Positions 10,223 through 18,297 of a DNA stretch of 26,366 nt are shown piece after piece. The stretch covers positions 1 to 26,366 of the forward strand of contig DBNK01000018.1 in assembly GCA_002298335.1 (NCBI GenBank), given 5' to 3'. Source of the DNA: Thalassolituus sp. UBA674. GTDB lineage: Bacteria; Pseudomonadota; Gammaproteobacteria; Pseudomonadales; Oceanobacteraceae. The notes beneath the pieces are model-generated. The model made no database searches. It was not told the origin of the DNA and was given only the letters and a program-made list of their open reading frames with translations. How positions within the stretch are numbered: the first letter of the stretch is position 1; each line of letters begins with the position of its first letter. A program made the position numbers and the translations under genes.

Positions 10223-12700
10223 ATGGGAAAATCTGGTAAGTCATCTGAAAAAAGCGTCTTTAAAGAGTGGTTGGGGCTGGATGAAAAATCATTCCAGACG
10301 GATCTGGACCGGCATCTCAATCTGACTCTGGGGAAGGATCAGGAGGATGGTAATCATCTCTATCTTTATAACGCGGCTGCATTAACCATACGGGACCGTC
10401 TGGTGGAACGCTGGCGCGCCACGCGGGAAAAATACGCCGAAGAAAAACCCAAGCGGGTCGCCTATCTGTCGCTTGAGTTTTTAATGGGCAGAACCCTGAC
10501 CAATGCGGTGCTGAATCTGGATATGGATGAGTCCCTGCGTAAAGCACTCAAGACCTACGGTGTTACGCTGGAAGAGCTGGCGGAAGAGGAACATGACGCC
10601 GGATTGGGCAATGGTGGCCTGGGGCGGCTTGCGGCCTGTTTTCTCGACAGTTGCGCAACCTTGGAACTGCCGGTGACCGGTTACGGTATCCGCTATGACT
10701 ACGGAATGTTCCATCAGAAAATTAAAGACGGCTACCAGATCGAATTACCGGATCACTGGCTGAAAGAAGGTAACCCCTGGGAGTTTGAAGCACCTGAGAA
10801 TATCCGTCGTATTAAATTTTATGGTCATACCGTGGCTGAGACGGATGCCGATGGCAAACTGACCATGAAGTGGGTGGATACAGACGACGTGCTTGCTGTT
10901 CCTTATGACATGCCTGTACCGGGATATCGCAATAACACAGTGAACACCCTGCGCCTGTGGAAAGCCTCTTCCACCAATGAGTTCCGTCTGGACCAGTTCA
11001 ATCAGGGCAGTTACACCGAGGCTGTGGCTTCAAAAAATGAAGCCGAGCAGATTTCCATGGTGCTCTACCCTAACGACGTCAGCGAAAACGGCAAAGTACT
11101 GCGTCTGCGTCAGCAGTACTTTTTATCCTCTGCCAGCCTGCAGGACGTGATAGTCCGCTGGCTGCAACGCAACGATAACTCGTTTGAGAATTTTGCCGAA
11201 AAGAACAGTTTTCAGCTGAATGATACACACCCGGCGATTGCGGTTGCTGAGCTGATGCGTCTGCTCATGGATGATTACGGCATGGGCTGGGATGAGGCCT
11301 GGACCATCACCCGCTCAACCATGGCCTACACCAACCACACACTGTTGCCCGAAGCACTGGAGCGCTGGCCCGTGCGTCTGTTCAGAACCATGCTGCCGCG
11401 CCTGCTCGAGATTATCTACGAAATTAACGCACGCTTTTTACGCGAAGTCTCGTCGCACTGGCCACATGACGAAAGCAAACTGCGGGAGCTTTCCATCATT
11501 GAGGAGAGTGGTGACCCGCAGGTGCGTATGGCGTATCTGGCAATTGTCGGCAGTCACTCGGTGAATGGGGTGGCAGCCCTGCACACTGAACTGCTGAAAA
11601 GTGGATTGTTCAAAACCTTTTATGAACTCTGGCCGGAGAAATTCAATAATAAAACCAATGGTGTCACGCCACGACGCTGGTTGGGTTTCTGTAACCCGGA
11701 GCTTACAGATCTGATTAACGCCACCATCGGAGAGGGCTGGCTGACAGACCTGGATCAGCTGGCGCAGCTGAAGCCCATGGCGGATAAAAAAACCTTCCAG
11801 AAAAAATGGATGACGGTTAAAAAACACAACAAGGCACGCCTTGCAGCTCTGGTGCAGGAAAGCTGCGATGTTCTGTTTGATACCGACATGCTGTTTGATG
11901 TTCAGGTCAAACGCATACACGAGTACAAACGGCAGCTGCTGAATGTTCTGCACGTGATTCATCTTTATGACCGCATCATGCGGGGGGATACCGAGGGTAT
12001 GGTACCGCGGTGTGTTCTGATCGGAGGCAAAGCCGCGCCGGGCTACTTTATGGCCAAACTGATTATTAAATTAATCAACAGTGTGGCTGATGTGGTGAAT
12101 AAAGAGCCTCTGGCCGATAAGTTACTGAAAGTGGCTTTTCTTCCGAATTACCGCGTAACCGCCATGGAAGTGATCTGTGCCGGTGCAGATTTATCGGAGC
12201 AGATTTCCACAGCTGGTAAAGAAGCCTCGGGTACCGGCAACATGAAGTTCATGATGAACGGTGCCCTGACGATAGGCACGCTGGACGGTGCCAATATTGA
12301 AATCCGTGATGCCGTCGGGGAAGAGGATTTCTTCCTCTTTGGCCTGAAAGCCGATGAGGTGGAGCAGGTGAGAGCCAGCTACAATCCCAGCCAGATTATT
12401 GCGGACGATGATGACCTGAAAGCCGTGATGCACCTGCTGGAGTCCGGCCATTTCAACCTGTGTGAACCCGGCATTTTTGATCCTGTGGTGAACACCATCC
12501 GCGACCCTCATGATCAATGGCTGACAGCCGCAGATTTCAGAAGTTTTGTCGATGCTCAGAAAGACGTGGCTTCGGTTTATCAGCAGAAAGAACTCTGGGC
12601 CCGGAAAAGCATTTTAAACACAGCCAGCAGTGGCATGTTTTCCAGTGACCGGACGATTGGCCAGTACGCCGATGAAATATGGAGATTAAAGCGCTCATGA
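10223..12700 (+). CDS. glgP: Glycogen phosphorylase
   Basis: GlgP releases glucose-1-phosphate from the non-reducing ends of glycogen by phosphorolysis, using pyridoxal phosphate (GT35). From ATG 10223 it is 825 residues, close to E. coli GlgP (815). Family landmarks are YLSLEFLMGR (81-90), GLGNGGLGRLAACFLDS (from 127), the KRIHEYKRQLLN segment, and the PLP site EASGTGNMKF, whose cofactor lysine is about residue 675. The frame is open back to 10079 inside glgX, but those 48 codons have no family similarity and the GAGAGG site favours 10223. glgX stops 10 bases before the start. The stop codon overlaps the glgC start (ATGA). The product could also be described as maltodextrin phosphorylase; context favours glycogen. 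Confidence 0.96.
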   Translation: MGKSGKSSEKSVFKEWLGLDEKSFQTDLDRHLNLTLGKDQEDGNHLYLYNAAALTIRDRLVERWRATREKYAEEKPKRVAYLSLEFLMGRTLTNAVLNLDMDESLRKALKTYGVTLEELAEEEHDAGLGNGGLGRLAACFLDSCATLELPVTGYGIRYDYGMFHQKIKDGYQIELPDHWLKEGNPWEFEAPENIRRIKFYGHTVAETDADGKLTMKWVDTDDVLAVPYDMPVPGYRNNTVNTLRLWKASSTNEFRLDQFNQGSYTEAVASKNEAEQISMVLYPNDVSENGKVLRLRQQYFLSSASLQDVIVRWLQRNDNSFENFAEKNSFQLNDTHPAIAVAELMRLLMDDYGMGWDEAWTITRSTMAYTNHTLLPEALERWPVRLFRTMLPRLLEIIYEINARFLREVSSHWPHDESKLRELSIIEESGDPQVRMAYLAIVGSHSVNGVAALHTELLKSGLFKTFYELWPEKFNNKTNGVTPRRWLGFCNPELTDLINATIGEGWLTDLDQLAQLKPMADKKTFQKKWMTVKKHNKARLAALVQESCDVLFDTDMLFDVQVKRIHEYKRQLLNVLHVIHLYDRIMRGDTEGMVPRCVLIGGKAAPGYFMAKLIIKLINSVADVVNKEPLADKLLKVAFLPNYRVTAMEVICAGADLSEQISTAGKEASGTGNMKFMMNGALTIGTLDGANIEIRDAVGEEDFFLFGLKADEVEQVRASYNPSQIIADDDDLKAVMHLLESGHFNLCEPGIFDPVVNTIRDPHDQWLTAADFRSFVDAQKDVASVYQQKELWARKSILNTASSGMFSSDRTIGQYADEIWRLKRS

Positions 12701-13968
12701 TTAATTCAGGACCCAGGTTTGTCAGTAATCTTACGCGCAATACCTATGCACTCATTCTCGCGGGTGGCCGGGGGTCGCGTCTGCACGAACTCACCGACTG
12801 GCGGGCGAAACCGGCACTGTATTTTGGCGGAAAATTCCGCATTATTGATTTCCCCTTATCCAACTGCATCAATTCCGGTGTACGCCGGGTAGGGGTGGTC
12901 ACCCAGTACAAAGCGCATTCACTGATCAAACATCTGGTGCGTGGCTGGGGGCATTTTAAAAAGGAATTGGGAGAAGGTATCGAGATTCTGCCGGCGTCCC
13001 AACGTTTTTCCGAAAACTGGTATCTGGGAACGGCCGATGCGGTCTACCAGAATATCGACATTATCCGGGGAGAAATTCCGGAGTTTGTGCTCGTGCTGTC
13101 CGGTGATCATGTCTATCGGCAGGATTATGGGGAAATGCTGGCACATCATGTGGAAACCGGAGCGGATATGACGGTTTCCTGTATGGAAGTGCCTATTGAA
13201 GAAGCGGCGGGTGCCTTTGGCGTTATTACGGTGAATGAGGATGGGCGGATACTGCGTTTTACCGAAAAACCGGAACATCCCGATCCTCTGCCGGGACGCC
13301 CTGGCTACTGCCTGGCCAGTATGGGTAACTATGTTTTCAAAACCGAGTTTCTGTTTGAGCAGCTGCGTAACGATTCGGAGAATATGAATTCGGATCACGA
13401 TTTTGGTAAAAACATCATTCCCTCGATCATTAACGACTACGATGTATTTGCCTATCGCTTCAATGATCCTGAAAAGGGCATCATGCCGTACTGGCGTGAT
13501 GTCGGGACCCTGGATTCATTTTTTGAAGCCAATATGGAAATGGTTGACCCGACACCGGCTCTTAACCTTTACGACCCTCGCTGGCCGATCTGGACCTTCC
13601 AGGAGCAGTTGCCGCCGGCCAAATTTGTGTTTGATGATGACGAACGCCGCGGTGCGGCTTATGACTCCATTGTTGGTGGCGGCTGTATTATTTCCGGTTC
13701 CACCGTGAGAAAGTCGCTGTTGTTTTCCAATGCCCGTATTCATTCCTATTCACTGATTGAGGAAGCCGTGGTGCTGCCGGAGGTGACAGTGGGACGGCAC
13801 TGTAAACTGAAGCGGGTTATCATTGACCGCGGCTGTGTGATCCCTGAGGGAACCGTGATCGGCTACAACCGCGATGACGATATTCAGCGTGGCTTCCGGG
13901 TTACGGATAAAGGCGTCACTCTGGTCACCCGTGAAATGCTCGGTCAGCAGATGGGCAGTATCGGCTAG
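12697..13968 (+). CDS. glgC: Glucose-1-phosphate adenylyltransferase
   Basis: GlgC makes ADP-glucose from ATP and glucose-1-phosphate, the first committed and usually allosterically controlled step of bacterial glycogen synthesis. From ATG 12697 it is 423 residues (E. coli 431). The nucleotide-binding signature LAGGRGSRL is at 21-29 and is followed by RAKPA, whose Lys38 corresponds to the E. coli activator-binding Lys39. Other landmarks are NWYLGTADAV, SGDHVYRQDY, FTEKP (sugar-phosphate Lys191) and PYWRDVGTLDSF, and then a C-terminal left-handed beta helix with VVLPEVTVGR and IPEGTVIGYN. An ATG at 12679 is also in frame. I prefer 12697 because it makes the ATGA overlap with glgP seen elsewhere in this operon; GGAG lies 12 bases upstream, a long spacing. 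Confidence 0.95.
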   Translation: MINSGPRFVSNLTRNTYALILAGGRGSRLHELTDWRAKPALYFGGKFRIIDFPLSNCINSGVRRVGVVTQYKAHSLIKHLVRGWGHFKKELGEGIEILPASQRFSENWYLGTADAVYQNIDIIRGEIPEFVLVLSGDHVYRQDYGEMLAHHVETGADMTVSCMEVPIEEAAGAFGVITVNEDGRILRFTEKPEHPDPLPGRPGYCLASMGNYVFKTEFLFEQLRNDSENMNSDHDFGKNIIPSIINDYDVFAYRFNDPEKGIMPYWRDVGTLDSFFEANMEMVDPTPALNLYDPRWPIWTFQEQLPPAKFVFDDDERRGAAYDSIVGGGCIISGSTVRKSLLFSNARIHSYSLIEEAVVLPEVTVGRHCKLKRVIIDRGCVIPEGTVIGYNRDDDIQRGFRVTDKGVTLVTREMLGQQMGSIG

Positions 13969-14107
13969 AGTCCTGGGCGTTCCGGCTGTTCTCAGGCCGG
14001 GGCCCTGAATACAAAAAACAGGCGCCTGTCATACGGATGCTGCAGAAATCCGCTTGTAGCGCCTTCTCAGAATTACGGATACAGATACTGCAGGGAGCGA
14101 CTGCGGT

Positions 14108-14113
14108 AAGAGG
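14108..14113 (+). promoter_or_regulatory. Ribosome binding site that fixes the glgA start
   Basis: AAGAGG lies 4 bases before ATG 14118. It supports a GlgA beginning MHILMVAAEN rather than the 27-residue-longer frame from 14037. Confidence 0.65.
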
Positions 14114-14117
14114 CAAT

Positions 14118-15689
14118 ATGCATATTTTGATGGTGGCGGCAGAGAATGACGCCCTGGCAGGAGGCAAGGTCGGTGGCCTTGGTGATGTAGTGCGGGATCT
14201 GCCTCTGGCTCTGGCCGAGCAGGGGCATACCGTGACAGTGATCAGTCCCGGTTACGGTGTACTGGCTGCTAATGAGCGGGCCGAGGCTGTCACGCAATTC
14301 AGTGCTCCTTTTGCTGGCGGGCATGAAACGCTGGAACTGTTCCGGGTCGCAGCTTCCAAAGATTCCCACCCAGAGGTGACACATCTGGTGCTCGAACACT
14401 GGCTGTTTTCTGCCGGTGGTGTGGGGGCAATTTACTGCTCGGATCACTATGGTCCTTTTGCCACTGATGCGCACAAGTTTGCGCTGTTCTGCAGTGCCGT
14501 GTGTGAGGCTATGGTGCAGAAGGTACTGCCACCGGTGGACGTAATTCATTGCCACGACTGGCACAGCGCCAATGTGCTGATTCTCCGTGAATACGCCCCG
14601 GCCTACCGTTCACTGAAGTCGGCGCGCACCGTGTACTCCATTCATAACCTGTCCATTCAGGGGGTTCGTCCTCTTCAGGGAGATGACTCCTCACTGGAAG
14701 GCTGGTTTCCGGGTCTGCAGTACGACGTACATCAGGTGGGGGATCATTACAGTCATGACTGTGTGAACTTTATGCGCGCGGGTATCCGTCTGGCGGATAA
14801 AGTGAATACCGTTTCACCGACCTATGCCGAAGAAATTCTCAGGCCCAGTCACTGGGAAGAGGCAGTTGTTGGCGGTGAAGGTCTGGAATCCGATCTGCTG
14901 CAGGCCAAGGCAGAAGGTCGTCTTTATGGCATCCTGAACGGCTGTGACTACCGTCACCCGCTGCCACAAACAGACAGCAAAGCCCTGTACCAGCTGATGG
15001 ATGAATGTCTGGATAAATGGGCATTGCCGTCCATCAGAAACTCCCATGTGCACTCTGCCAGCTATTACTTTGCCCTGCGTACACTCAACCGCTGGCGCAG
15101 GAAGCGCAATGCCAGCATTCCGGTTCTGCTATCTATCAGCCGTATGTCTTATCAGAAGCTGGGTATGCTGATTGCGCCCTTCGGCGGGCACACGGTACTG
15201 GAGGAGCTGCTCTCAAACCTCCGGGAGGGCGTGTTCATTATGCAGGGCAGTGGTGATGCGGAATACGATCAGCTGTTCAGCCGCTGTATGGCCCGGTTTG
15301 ATAATTTTCTCTTTCTTAACGGTTATTCCGAACCCCTGGCCAATCACCTCTACAATTACGCCGATATCTTCCTGATGCCGAGCATCTATGAGCCTTGCGG
15401 GATCAGTCAGATGCTCGCCATGCGTGGTGGTATGCCCTGTATCGCCCATGCCACCGGCGGCCTGAAAGATACGGTGATTGATGGCCGTAACGGCTTTACT
15501 TTCAGTGGCGAGGATATGTCCTCCAAGAGCGCAGCCTTTATCAACACCACCCTTCAGGCCGTTTCTCTTTTCAGAGAAGACCCCGTCGCATGGCGTAAAT
15601 TGCAGACAGGGGCTCTGGAGTCACGCTTTGAGTGGCAGCTGGCCGCCAAACAATACGAGCACCTGCTGTACTCAGACAGGCAATCCTGA
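14118..15689 (+). CDS. glgA: Glycogen synthase (ADP-glucose, GT5)
   Basis: GlgA adds glucose from ADP-glucose to the ends of alpha-1,4-glucan chains. From ATG 14118 it is 523 residues, longer than E. coli GlgA (477). The N-terminal Rossmann domain has KVGGLGDVVRDLP (Lys17 is the equivalent of the ADP-glucose-binding lysine in KTGGL) and the HCHDWHS motif. VNTVSPTYAEEI marks the end of that domain. The C-terminal domain has the retaining-glycosyltransferase segment YEPCGISQM followed by ATGGLKDTV. The gene lies 149 bp after glgC, the only real gap in the operon, so a separate promoter or a processing site is possible. The segment around LGMLIAPFGGHTVLEELL differs from E. coli but keeps the overall GT5 fold pattern. 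Confidence 0.94.
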   Translation: MHILMVAAENDALAGGKVGGLGDVVRDLPLALAEQGHTVTVISPGYGVLAANERAEAVTQFSAPFAGGHETLELFRVAASKDSHPEVTHLVLEHWLFSAGGVGAIYCSDHYGPFATDAHKFALFCSAVCEAMVQKVLPPVDVIHCHDWHSANVLILREYAPAYRSLKSARTVYSIHNLSIQGVRPLQGDDSSLEGWFPGLQYDVHQVGDHYSHDCVNFMRAGIRLADKVNTVSPTYAEEILRPSHWEEAVVGGEGLESDLLQAKAEGRLYGILNGCDYRHPLPQTDSKALYQLMDECLDKWALPSIRNSHVHSASYYFALRTLNRWRRKRNASIPVLLSISRMSYQKLGMLIAPFGGHTVLEELLSNLREGVFIMQGSGDAEYDQLFSRCMARFDNFLFLNGYSEPLANHLYNYADIFLMPSIYEPCGISQMLAMRGGMPCIAHATGGLKDTVIDGRNGFTFSGEDMSSKSAAFINTTLQAVSLFREDPVAWRKLQTGALESRFEWQLAAKQYEHLLYSDRQS

Positions 15690-15692
15690 GTC

Positions 15693-15725
15693 ACCGCTCA
15701 ACAGCCCATCCGAGGCGGTCTTTTG
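15693..15725 (+). terminator. Terminator of the glycogen operon
   Basis: ACCGC.TC pairs with GAGGCGGT (one bulged base) around a loop of about 12 bases and is followed by CTTTTGT. It lies directly after the glgA stop, as expected for the end of the malQ-glgA transcript. Confidence 0.55.
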
Positions 15726-15794
15726 TCTGAGGTCGCGCCGGCATGGGTATTTTTGCGCCAGATAGATGACCTGATATTAAGCCTTTAGTCTGAG

Positions 15795-15833
15795 TTGCAG
15801 GACGTTCAGCTGAATTGTTGTTATATTAATTAT
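15795..15833 (+). promoter_or_regulatory. AT-rich promoter-like patch before the GAF-GGDEF gene
   Basis: A TTGCAG at 15795-15800 is followed by the AT-rich run TTATATTAATTATG, but the spacing of TATATT (21 bases) is not ideal. A promoter somewhere here is expected because the glg operon appears to end at 15725. The exact elements are uncertain. Confidence 0.25.
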
Positions 15834-15861
15834 GTGTCAATTCATTAGCCGACTGTCCCGT

Positions 15862-15867
15862 GGAGGG
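15862..15867 (+). promoter_or_regulatory. Ribosome binding site choosing GTG 15872
   Basis: GGAGGG lies 4 bases before GTG 15872. An in-frame GTG at 15860 would place this site inside the coding sequence, so the later GTG is preferred. Confidence 0.6.
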
Positions 15868-15871
15868 CTCA

Positions 15872-17014
15872 GTGAGCACAACAGAGAGTCCTGACCGTGC
15901 AGTGACGGAAGATCTGCGCCAGACGGTCGCTCAGCTGGAGGAGCAGCTTTCCCGTCATCAGACGGCGCTGGAGCAGCTGCAGCGTCGCAGTGATATTCAG
16001 TCTGCGCTGAATGACATTCTGCATATCTCACTGGAAGCAGTGAGCCTCGAAGAGCAGCTCGACCGTATTCTCATACTGATTCTGGACATCCGCTGGCTGG
16101 CGCTGGAAGAGAAGGGCTGTGTCTTTCTGGCCAGTGACGATGGTCAGGTATTCCGTATGGTTGCCCAGCACAATCTCTGTGACAGCCTGGTCGAGATGTG
16201 CCAGCGTATTGTTCCGGGCCAGTGTCTCTGTGGCAGGGCTGCGGTGACACAGGAGCTGCTGTTCAGAGACTGCATCGACCATGATCATGACAACCGGCCG
16301 GAGGGTATGAAACCCCACGGACATTACATCATGCCCATCGTTTCCAACGGACGCACACTGGGCATACTCAACCTGTACGTGAAACACGGCCACCGTCAGG
16401 ATGTGCTCGAAAGAGAATTTCTCAGTGCCTGCGGTCAGATTCTCGCCGGCATCATCGAGCGCAAACTGATCGAACAGGAATTGCGCCGCCTGTCGGGAAC
16501 GGATGAACTCACCGGCATCGCCAACCGCCGCAGTTTTATGCAGCACCTGAATCTCCGCCTTGAACCCGGCACCGCCGGGAACAGCATGACGGCGGTCCTG
16601 TTCCTGGATCTGGATCACTTCAAGCAGGTTAACGATACCTATGGTCATGAATATGGCGATCAGCTGCTGATTCATGTGGCACAGCGGGTCCGGGATAGGG
16701 TTCGCAGTAATGACGTGGTTGCGCGTTTAGGGGGGGATGAATTTGCGATTCTGCTGGAGGGCATCACCACCCCGCAGCAGGCACTTCAGGTGGCCGGCTC
16801 GGTGATTGCTGCCGTTACCGAACCATATGACATTAAAGGCCAGTTGTTGCAGATTGGTGGCAGTATCGGCATCAGTCTTTTCCCGGAACATGGCCTGCAG
16901 GGCGAAGATCTGCTGAAAAAAGCGGATCAGGCACTGTATCACGCCAAGTCACAGCGCGGCCTGGCGCTGCTCTACGATCCTGAACGTCAAATACCACTTT
17001 GTAATGATTGCTGA
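15872..17014 (+). CDS. GAF-GGDEF diguanylate cyclase with Cys/His-rich sensor
   Basis: This 380-residue soluble protein should make cyclic di-GMP from two GTP. A coiled-coil-like stretch (about 12-40) leads into a GAF domain (about 45-200) and a GGDEF domain (about 208-372). The active-site GGDEF is intact (287-291), and five residues upstream lies RSND (278-281), a match to the RxxD inhibitory site, so product feedback is likely. The GAF domain is rich in possible metal or haem ligands: Cys118 and Cys120 in CLCGRAA, Cys134, the cluster CIDHDHD, and PHGHYI. The signal is unknown. I chose GTG 15872 over GTG 15860 because GGAGGG precedes it. The gene is monocistronic by appearance, with terminators on both sides. 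A family-level name is all that can be supported. Confidence 0.9.
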   Translation: MSTTESPDRAVTEDLRQTVAQLEEQLSRHQTALEQLQRRSDIQSALNDILHISLEAVSLEEQLDRILILILDIRWLALEEKGCVFLASDDGQVFRMVAQHNLCDSLVEMCQRIVPGQCLCGRAAVTQELLFRDCIDHDHDNRPEGMKPHGHYIMPIVSNGRTLGILNLYVKHGHRQDVLEREFLSACGQILAGIIERKLIEQELRRLSGTDELTGIANRRSFMQHLNLRLEPGTAGNSMTAVLFLDLDHFKQVNDTYGHEYGDQLLIHVAQRVRDRVRSNDVVARLGGDEFAILLEGITTPQQALQVAGSVIAAVTEPYDIKGQLLQIGGSIGISLFPEHGLQGEDLLKKADQALYHAKSQRGLALLYDPERQIPLCNDC

Positions 17015-17034
17015 CCCGGTTTATCCGGGTCTTT
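17013..17034 (+). terminator. Terminator after the GAF-GGDEF gene
   Basis: GACCCGG-TTTAT-CCGGGTC is a perfect 7-bp stem with a 5-base loop followed by TTTC. The stem overlaps the stop codon of the diguanylate cyclase gene. Confidence 0.7.
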
Positions 17035-17062
17035 CATCTCAGACTGCCTTCTTCGGGTTCTT

Positions 17063-17114
17063 GATATAGGAATTGGTTATTCCCATATACACTTTGTGGA
17101 TATAGGTTTGGTTT
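17063..17114. repeat. Direct repeat GATATAGG..TTGGTT, 36-bp period
   Basis: GATATAGGAATTGGTTA at 17063-17079 recurs as GATATAGGTTTGGTTTA from 17099, 36 bp further on. Both copies are in the 171-bp gap ahead of the AraC-type gene. Tandem direct half-sites are how many AraC-family proteins bind, so these are candidate autoregulatory sites. Confidence 0.45.
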
Positions 17115-17118
17115 AGTA

Positions 17119-17137
17119 CTGATGCCCTGTGCATCAG
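17119..17137. promoter_or_regulatory. Inverted repeat CTGATGC-5-GCATCAG
   Basis: A perfect 7-bp dyad with a 5-base centre lies 49 bp before the AraC-type start. It could be an operator or a small leader hairpin. Confidence 0.4.
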
Positions 17138-17185
17138 GTAAACCTTTTCCGGGGCTTTGCCTCAGATTCTCAGGTGACGCTGTAA

Positions 17186-18205
17186 GTGGCCCGTAAAGAT
17201 ACTGATGCCTTTTGTCTGGTGGAACAATCAAGGTATGAGTTTATTGATGAACATACCTCAGCTCTGAGGAACTGGGATCTGGATGTCTATCAGCTGGACA
17301 GCGGTCCATATGATTTTTCAGAGTTGCTGCTGTCAACGGCAGATATTCAATATATTTATCTGCATACCGTGCGACGGGTACTTAACCGGGCAGCAGCGAG
17401 CCGTCCCGGATTTCAGTTTTGTTTTCAACTGACGGAAGATCTGTTACCAGTCAATCTGCATGCCGAAATTAATCGTCCTGCTATCTGGTGTATACCGGCT
17501 GGCAGCGAAGTTGAAGTGGTTCTCCCCAATGGGTTTCAGGGAATCACACTGTATCTGTCAGACACCCTGTTTTATCAATGGTGTGATCTTTTCCGGTTAA
17601 GCCGCACATCGCTGCCATCGGGTAATGAATATACTATTTATTTCCCTGATGAAAGACAGCAGAAGCGTCTGATAAGAATGCTGATGGCATTGAAGCGCTT
17701 AGCACAGAGAGTGGATCCCTGTGCAATTTCTCATATACAGGATTCTGGCCTGTGGTTGCATGAAATTACCCTGAACGAAATTGCTCCTTTGCTGTTTGAT
17801 GTGATGGAAAATGGGTCTGATGCCAAGTACCGGGCCCGTTCAGAAACTCTTCTCAGCGCCATCCGCATCCTTACCTTTGATCTGGATTCGCCACCGAGTA
17901 TTGAAGAACTGGCAGCCATTCTGAGTACTACGCCGCGCAATCTGCAGTATCTTTTCCGCCGTCATCTCGGCGTTACTCCGAAACAGTTTATTCAGTTGTA
18001 CCGCCTCAATGAGGCACGGCGTTCATTATGGAGGACTGCGGGTGTCAGTGGGGCTGTTTCCAATGTGGCTAACCAGTTAGGTTACTGGCACATGGGGGAT
18101 TTCTCGCGTCAGTTCCGCACACTCTTTCATAAATTACCCAGTGATTATCTGCACCGTGAGTCAGCACCGGAGTTGATACGCCGGGTTATTATTGGAGAAA
18201 CCTGA
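17186..18205 (+). CDS. AraC-family transcriptional regulator
   Basis: The 339-residue protein has an N-terminal ligand-binding or dimerisation region of unknown specificity (about 1-215). Its C-terminal AraC/XylS DNA-binding domain has two helix-turn-helix units: about 237-258 (IEELAAILSTTPRNLQYLFR) and about 288-310 (SNVANQLGYWHMGDFSRQF), followed by FHKLPSDYL. The start is GTG 17186; a TAA lies directly upstream in frame, and no other good start follows for many codons. The ribosome binding site is weak. No ligand can be assigned, and the N-terminal half does not look like a cupin with clear metal ligands. The general shape, with a short beta segment WCIPAGSEVEVVLP, resembles EutR-like regulators. 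Its targets are unknown; the adjacent chemoreceptor and its own promoter are the simplest candidates. Confidence 0.85.
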   Translation: MARKDTDAFCLVEQSRYEFIDEHTSALRNWDLDVYQLDSGPYDFSELLLSTADIQYIYLHTVRRVLNRAAASRPGFQFCFQLTEDLLPVNLHAEINRPAIWCIPAGSEVEVVLPNGFQGITLYLSDTLFYQWCDLFRLSRTSLPSGNEYTIYFPDERQQKRLIRMLMALKRLAQRVDPCAISHIQDSGLWLHEITLNEIAPLLFDVMENGSDAKYRARSETLLSAIRILTFDLDSPPSIEELAAILSTTPRNLQYLFRRHLGVTPKQFIQLYRLNEARRSLWRTAGVSGAVSNVANQLGYWHMGDFSRQFRTLFHKLPSDYLHRESAPELIRRVIIGET

Positions 18206-18297
18206 AATTTTTAAGGAATATTCAAACCCTTTCGTTTTTCTGATGTTTGGTGTTTTTTTTGAACTTACACTCAAAAGTACGGGAAAAATTTCTGACG

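Noticed and set aside
14037..14117. 27-codon N-terminal extension of glgA
   Set aside because: GT5 synthases begin just before the KxGGL motif; ATG 14118 with AAGAGG gives exactly that.
18247..18297. TTG start 17 codons upstream for the Aer-like receptor
   Set aside because: T-rich upstream sequence, no ribosome binding site, and Aer proteins begin shortly before the PAS domain.
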